In this document: piece by piece, positions 7,360-10,690 of the stretch
How positions within the stretch are numbered: position 1 is the first letter of the stretch
Layout of the letters: every line of letters begins with the position of its first letter
Assembly (NCBI GenBank): GCA_003520025.1
Contig: DOVP01000050.1
Span: 1-10,690, forward strand
DNA from: Phycisphaerales bacterium
GTDB lineage: Bacteria; Planctomycetota; Phycisphaerae; Phycisphaerales; SM1A02
Direction of reading: 5' to 3'
Length of the DNA: 10,690 nucleotides
Position numbers and translations under genes: made by a program
The notes under the pieces: generated by a model
Database searches by the model: none
Seen by the model: only the letters and a program-made list of their open reading frames with translations
What the model was told of the DNA's origin: nothing

Positions 7360-10300
7360 ATGTTGAAGTCGCTCATTGCATTTTCGCTGAGGTACGCCTC
7401 GCTGGTCGTACTCGCCGCCCTGCTGCTCTCGGGCTACGCAGCGTGGCGACTGCCGCACATGAGTGTGGATGTCTTCCCGGAGCTTAACGCGCCAACCGTC
7501 GTCATCATGGCCGAAGCTGGTGGACTGGCCGCCGATGAGGTCGAGCAGTATGTCACCTTCCCGATCGAAACCGCCGTCAACGGCATGACTGGTGTACGGC
7601 GCGTTCGCAGCGCCAGCGCCATCGGTCTCTCGATCGTGTGGGTCGATCTTGACTGGGGAGCCGACCTCTACGACGCGAGGCAACTCGTCTCAGAACGCAT
7701 GGCGATGGTCCGAGACAGCCTGCCCCCGGACGTCGAGCCCTTCATTACTCCGATCACTTCGATCGCGGGCGAGATCATGCTCATCTCGCTCTCCTCCCCA
7801 ACCGGCGAAGCGACGCCGCTGCAGTTGCGGTCCTTCGCGGAGTTCGACCTTCGCAACAAGATCCTCGCCATTCCCGGCGTGGCGCAGGTCGTGGCGATCG
7901 GTGGCGAACTACCCGAGTACCAGGTCAACGTCGATCAGAACCGACTCCGCCTGTACGACTTGACCATCTCCGATGTCGTCACCGCCGCCGGCGGCGCGCA
8001 CAGCACCGCGAGTGCCGGCTATCTGCCCAATGTCGGCAGTTTCGAGATCCCGATTCGTCAGCAGAGCCGAGTGACCAAAGCGAGCGACATCGCCAACACG
8101 ATCATCAAGTACCACAACAGCGTGCCTGTCACCATCGGACAGGTTGCCGATGTCCGACTCGGTCCCGCGCTCAAACGCGGCGAGGCCTCTCAGCAGGGGC
8201 AGCCCGCCGTCGTCATTTCCATTCAGAAATCGCCCGGCATCAATACGCTGGCTCTCACCGACCAAATCGACGCACTCTTCACGCAACTCGAACCCACCCT
8301 TCCGGCGGGCATGGTGCTCAACAGGGATGTATTCCGCCAAGAGCACTTCATCAATCAGGCCGTGGGAAACGTGACGACCGTGCTGTTCGAGGCCGTGTTG
8401 ATCGTAGCCGTCGTACTCATCCTGTTTCTGATGAACATCCGCACCACCATCATCACACTGACTGCACTTCCCGTATCGATCGCGGTCGGACTGCTCATGA
8501 TGGACGCCATGGGCATGGGTCTGAACGTCATGGCGCTTGGTGGACTGACCGTTGCGATCGGTGTACTCGTCGATGACGCAATCATCGACGTCGAGAATGT
8601 GTTCCGCAGGCTCAAGCAGAATCGCAACCTGCCGGAAGTCGATCGGCAGCCCCTTACAAAGGTCATCTTCGACGCGAGCAACGAGATTCGGCCCGCCATG
8701 GTATTTGCCACCGTCATCATCGTGATGGTGTTCGTGCCACTGCTCTTCATGGATGGCTTGGAAGGCCGCTTCTTCCGCCCGCTGGCGCTGACCTACATGA
8801 TCTCGATCCTCGCGTCATTGATCGTGGCGCTCACGCTGACCCCTGCCCTCTGCAAAATTCTTCTTGGCGGTCGGCTCGGCCTGCAGCAACACGACGAATC
8901 CTGGCTGGTCAGGCTGCTCAAACGCATATACGAGCCGTCACTTCGGTGGGCACTTGGCATTCGCGTTTGGATCCTTGGTGGTGCCGGGCTCGCAACCGCC
9001 GCCGCGCTGCTTCTTGCAAGCACCTTCGGAACCTCCTTCTTGCCCTCCTTCAACGAAGGCACATTCACGGTCTTCCTCTTGGCGCCGCCCGGCACATCGC
9101 TCGTTGAAAGTGATCGCCTCGCGACACAGGTGGAGCGCCGCATCGCGAAGATCGATGGCGTTCGATCCGTGGCGAGGCGAACCGGTCGCGCTGAGCGGGA
9201 TGAACACGCCGAACCGGTGAGCAATTCCGAAGTCGAAGTGTCACTCACACCCGGAGCCGATCAGCCGGCGGTCCGCCGGGAGATTGATGCCATTCTGGCT
9301 GCCATTCCCGGCATCACCACCATGGTCGGTCAGCCCATTGAGCACCGCCTCAGCCATCTGCTCTCGGGCACACCAGCTGCCATCGCCATCAACATCTTCG
9401 GCGATGACCTGAATGAACTTCGCCGCGTCGCCAAGGAGATCGAAACTGAACTCCAGAGTATTCCGGGGGCGAGGGAGGTCAACGCGAATCGCGAAGTGAT
9501 GATTACCTCGCTTCCCATTCGGTACCGCCATGCCGAACTCGCCGCCTTCGGCCTCACACCGGCCGATGCCGCCGAGCAGGTCCGTGAAGCGATGTACGGC
9601 GAGATCGTAGACACCATCAATCAGGGCATTCGCCAGTACGACCTTGTGGTGCGACTCGACCCGAGTCAGCGAGAAACTGTCGAGCAGGTCCGCAATCTGC
9701 TCCTCCGCGGCCGCGGCGGCGCGACTGTGCGGCTGCGAGACGTCGCGAACATCGGGCCTGAACGATCGAGCAATCTCATTACCCGCGAAAACGCGCAGCG
9801 GAAAGCCGTCGTGTCGCTCAACGTCGCCGATGACTCCAACCTCGGCGATCTCATCGGCGCGGTCCAAAGCCGAGTGGACCCGATCGTGCAGCGGGCCGGC
9901 TTCACTGTGAAGTACGGCGGTCAGTTTGAGGCCCAGCAGTCCGCCGCCCGCACCATCCTGATCACAGGACTCCTCGTAGCGGTTCTGATGCTGATGCTGC
10001 TGCAGATTTCGACCGGATCCATTCGAGCGGCGCTGCTGGTCATGCTCAATATGCCACTTGCCCTCATCGGCGGTATCGCGGCGATCTTCCTGACCGAAGG
10101 TGGCGGCGGATGGTCCAACACACTGGCCTTCTTTGGCGTCGGCTCCTACATCGCGCCGGTCATTTCAATTGCGAGCATGGTGGGCTTCATCACGCTGTTC
10201 GGGATTTCCATTCGAAACGGCATCCTGCTGATCAACCACTACAACCACCTCATCGAAAAAGAAGGCGTGCCGCTGTGTGATGCCATCATGCGAGGATCGA

Positions 10301-10542
10301 TGGAGCGACTGGTCCCCATCCTGATGACCGCGCTCGCTGCGGCACTGGGCTTGCTGCCCCTGGCGTTGGCCGCGGGCAAACCCGGCAGCGAACTGCTCGC
10401 CCCTCTGGCCATCGTTACACTCGGTGGACTGCTCACTTCCACCATCTTGAACCTCGTCGTCGTCCCCGCCGGATATTCACTGGTCTTCGGTGCTGCACGT
10501 ATCATTCCCTCCACGTCCGAAGGAACCCCCTCCCATGTTTGA
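7360..10542 (+). CDS. Heavy-metal efflux RND transporter, inner-membrane pump (CusA/CzcA family)
   Basis: Encodes 1060 residues, the usual length for HME-RND pumps (CusA and CzcA are about 1050-1060). These pumps work as trimers, driven by proton influx, moving metal ions from periplasm or cytoplasm into the outer-membrane channel. TM1 is at about 13-30, followed by the first periplasmic porter domain (FPELNAPTVVIMAEAGG and the FPIETAVNGM motif). TM2 begins near 345. TM4 carries AIGVLVDDAIIDVEN (399-413), the proton-relay motif. The second porter domain includes TGRAERDEHAE (608-618) and HRLSHLLSG (662-670), both typical of this family. The last membrane helices end near 1045. By eye His666 falls where CusA has the copper ligand Met623, and I see no Met cluster replacing the Cu/Ag site, so Cu/Ag is less likely; the metal is not identifiable. 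About 20 residues at 913-933 look inserted relative to typical members. Probable initiation is helped by coupling, 3 nt after the adaptor gene. Confidence 0.95.
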   Translation: MLKSLIAFSLRYASLVVLAALLLSGYAAWRLPHMSVDVFPELNAPTVVIMAEAGGLAADEVEQYVTFPIETAVNGMTGVRRVRSASAIGLSIVWVDLDWGADLYDARQLVSERMAMVRDSLPPDVEPFITPITSIAGEIMLISLSSPTGEATPLQLRSFAEFDLRNKILAIPGVAQVVAIGGELPEYQVNVDQNRLRLYDLTISDVVTAAGGAHSTASAGYLPNVGSFEIPIRQQSRVTKASDIANTIIKYHNSVPVTIGQVADVRLGPALKRGEASQQGQPAVVISIQKSPGINTLALTDQIDALFTQLEPTLPAGMVLNRDVFRQEHFINQAVGNVTTVLFEAVLIVAVVLILFLMNIRTTIITLTALPVSIAVGLLMMDAMGMGLNVMALGGLTVAIGVLVDDAIIDVENVFRRLKQNRNLPEVDRQPLTKVIFDASNEIRPAMVFATVIIVMVFVPLLFMDGLEGRFFRPLALTYMISILASLIVALTLTPALCKILLGGRLGLQQHDESWLVRLLKRIYEPSLRWALGIRVWILGGAGLATAAALLLASTFGTSFLPSFNEGTFTVFLLAPPGTSLVESDRLATQVERRIAKIDGVRSVARRTGRAERDEHAEPVSNSEVEVSLTPGADQPAVRREIDAILAAIPGITTMVGQPIEHRLSHLLSGTPAAIAINIFGDDLNELRRVAKEIETELQSIPGAREVNANREVMITSLPIRYRHAELAAFGLTPADAAEQVREAMYGEIVDTINQGIRQYDLVVRLDPSQRETVEQVRNLLLRGRGGATVRLRDVANIGPERSSNLITRENAQRKAVVSLNVADDSNLGDLIGAVQSRVDPIVQRAGFTVKYGGQFEAQQSAARTILITGLLVAVLMLMLLQISTGSIRAALLVMLNMPLALIGGIAAIFLTEGGGGWSNTLAFFGVGSYIAPVISIASMVGFITLFGISIRNGILLINHYNHLIEKEGVPLCDAIMRGSMERLVPILMTALAAALGLLPLALAAGKPGSELLAPLAIVTLGGLLTSTILNLVVVPAGYSLVFGAARIIPSTSEGTPSHV
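10520..10525 (+). promoter_or_regulatory. Ribosome binding site of the truncated His-rich lipoprotein gene
   Basis: AAGGAA lies inside the 3' end of the pump gene, 9 nt before the ATG at 10535. Together with the 8-nt gene overlap it supports a real, translationally coupled start there. Confidence 0.6.
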
Positions 10543-10690
10543 AGTCACCAGATTGTTCATGATCGCTGGCATTTCGCTGTGTCTGTCTCTCGTTGGCTGC
10601 CACAATGACGATCACGACCATGCGCCCCCTGCCACCGATGCAGGCACCAACCACGATCACGGCGACCATGATCACGGCGACCACGATCAC
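10535..10690 (+). CDS. His/Asp-repeat lipoprotein, N-terminus only (cut by window end)
   Basis: An open frame of 52 codons starts with ATG 10535 and runs off the right edge; its first 8 nt overlap the pump gene in another frame. Residues 1-21 are a signal peptide (MFEVTRLF then a hydrophobic run) ending in the lipobox LVG-Cys22. The mature part is HNDDHDH, an Ala/Pro/Thr spacer, then NHDHGDHDHGDHDH up to the edge, giving 11 His and 9 Asp in residues 23-52. Such a sequence should bind divalent cations such as Zn, Ni, Co or Cu in the periplasm. Possible identities are a second RND adaptor with a His-rich leader, or a separate metal-binding lipoprotein; the missing 3' part would decide. The good ribosome binding site, overlap with the pump gene and matching theme make this the fifth gene of the operon. 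Confidence 0.75.
   Translation, partial: MFEVTRLFMIAGISLCLSLVGCHNDDHDHAPPATDAGTNHDHGDHDHGDHDH
10655..10690 (+). repeat. 15-bp tandem repeat encoding Asp-His-Gly-Asp-His units
   Basis: The unit GATCACGGCGACCAY occurs at 10655-10669 and 10670-10684 and a third begins at 10685, cut by the window end. The copies differ only at the last base, a silent His codon change (CAT or CAC). The array is in frame and translates to repeated DHGDH, so copy number change would lengthen or shorten the metal-binding stretch without shifting frame. Confidence 0.7.

Noticed and set aside
6976..7683. A 235-codon minus-strand open frame over the adaptor-pump junction
   Set aside because: It lies antisense across two clear family members and shows no domain or ribosome binding site.
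10502..10690. A minus-strand open frame at the right edge starting with a Val/Ile-rich stretch
   Set aside because: The Val/Ile pattern is simply the complement of the plus-strand His/Asp codons; the plus-strand frame has a lipobox and a ribosome binding site.

Overview
The window most likely comes from a planctomycete of the Phycisphaerae/Phycisphaerales type. The main evidence is the C-terminus of the first, partial gene: an Ala-Pro motif, a Leu/Gly/Ala-rich hydrophobic helix and a four-Arg tail, which is the PEP-CTERM-like sorting signal common in that group. Also consistent are the GC-rich coding sequence, a large exported PHP (CehA/McbA-type) hydrolase with a C-terminal beta-rich domain, a Gfo/Idh/MocA oxidoreductase, and loosely conserved ribosome binding sites. 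The taxonomic placement is an inference.

Layout. Bases 1-212 hold the 3' end of the PEP-CTERM-like surface or secreted protein gene, followed by a strong GC hairpin at 279-304 that probably terminates it. Bases 339-2726 (+) encode a 795-residue exported CehA/McbA-type metallohydrolase. It converges on a Gfo/Idh/MocA oxidoreductase gene (2711-3838, minus), and the two 3' ends overlap by 16 bp with no terminator between them. A 134-bp intergenic region (3839-3972) separates the oxidoreductase from a divergent plus-strand cluster.

From 3973 to the right edge lies a heavy-metal efflux operon of the CusCBA/CzcCBA (HME-RND) type. Its genes are: (1) a small exported Cys/His/Asp-rich protein, probably metal-binding, behind a promoter that would give an almost leaderless mRNA; (2) a TolC-family outer-membrane lipoprotein; (3) a periplasmic adaptor lipoprotein with a His-rich C-terminus, joined to the previous gene by an ATGA overlap; (4) a CusA/CzcA-type proton-driven pump of 1060 residues, 3 nt downstream; and (5) a His/Asp-repeat lipoprotein gene cut off by the window end, whose start overlaps the pump gene by 8 nt. 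Together they would form a tripartite pump exporting a metal cation across both membranes, with metal-binding accessory proteins encoded on either side. The exported metal cannot be named: the TM4 motif of the pump matches neither the classical Zn/Co/Cd signature nor the Cu/Ag one.

The most notable points are the Cys/His-rich leader protein, the two mutually exclusive hairpins between it and the outer-membrane gene, the double-Asp TM4 motif and a roughly 20-residue loop insertion in the pump, and the truncated His-repeat lipoprotein. No RNA genes, insertion sequences or CRISPR arrays were seen.
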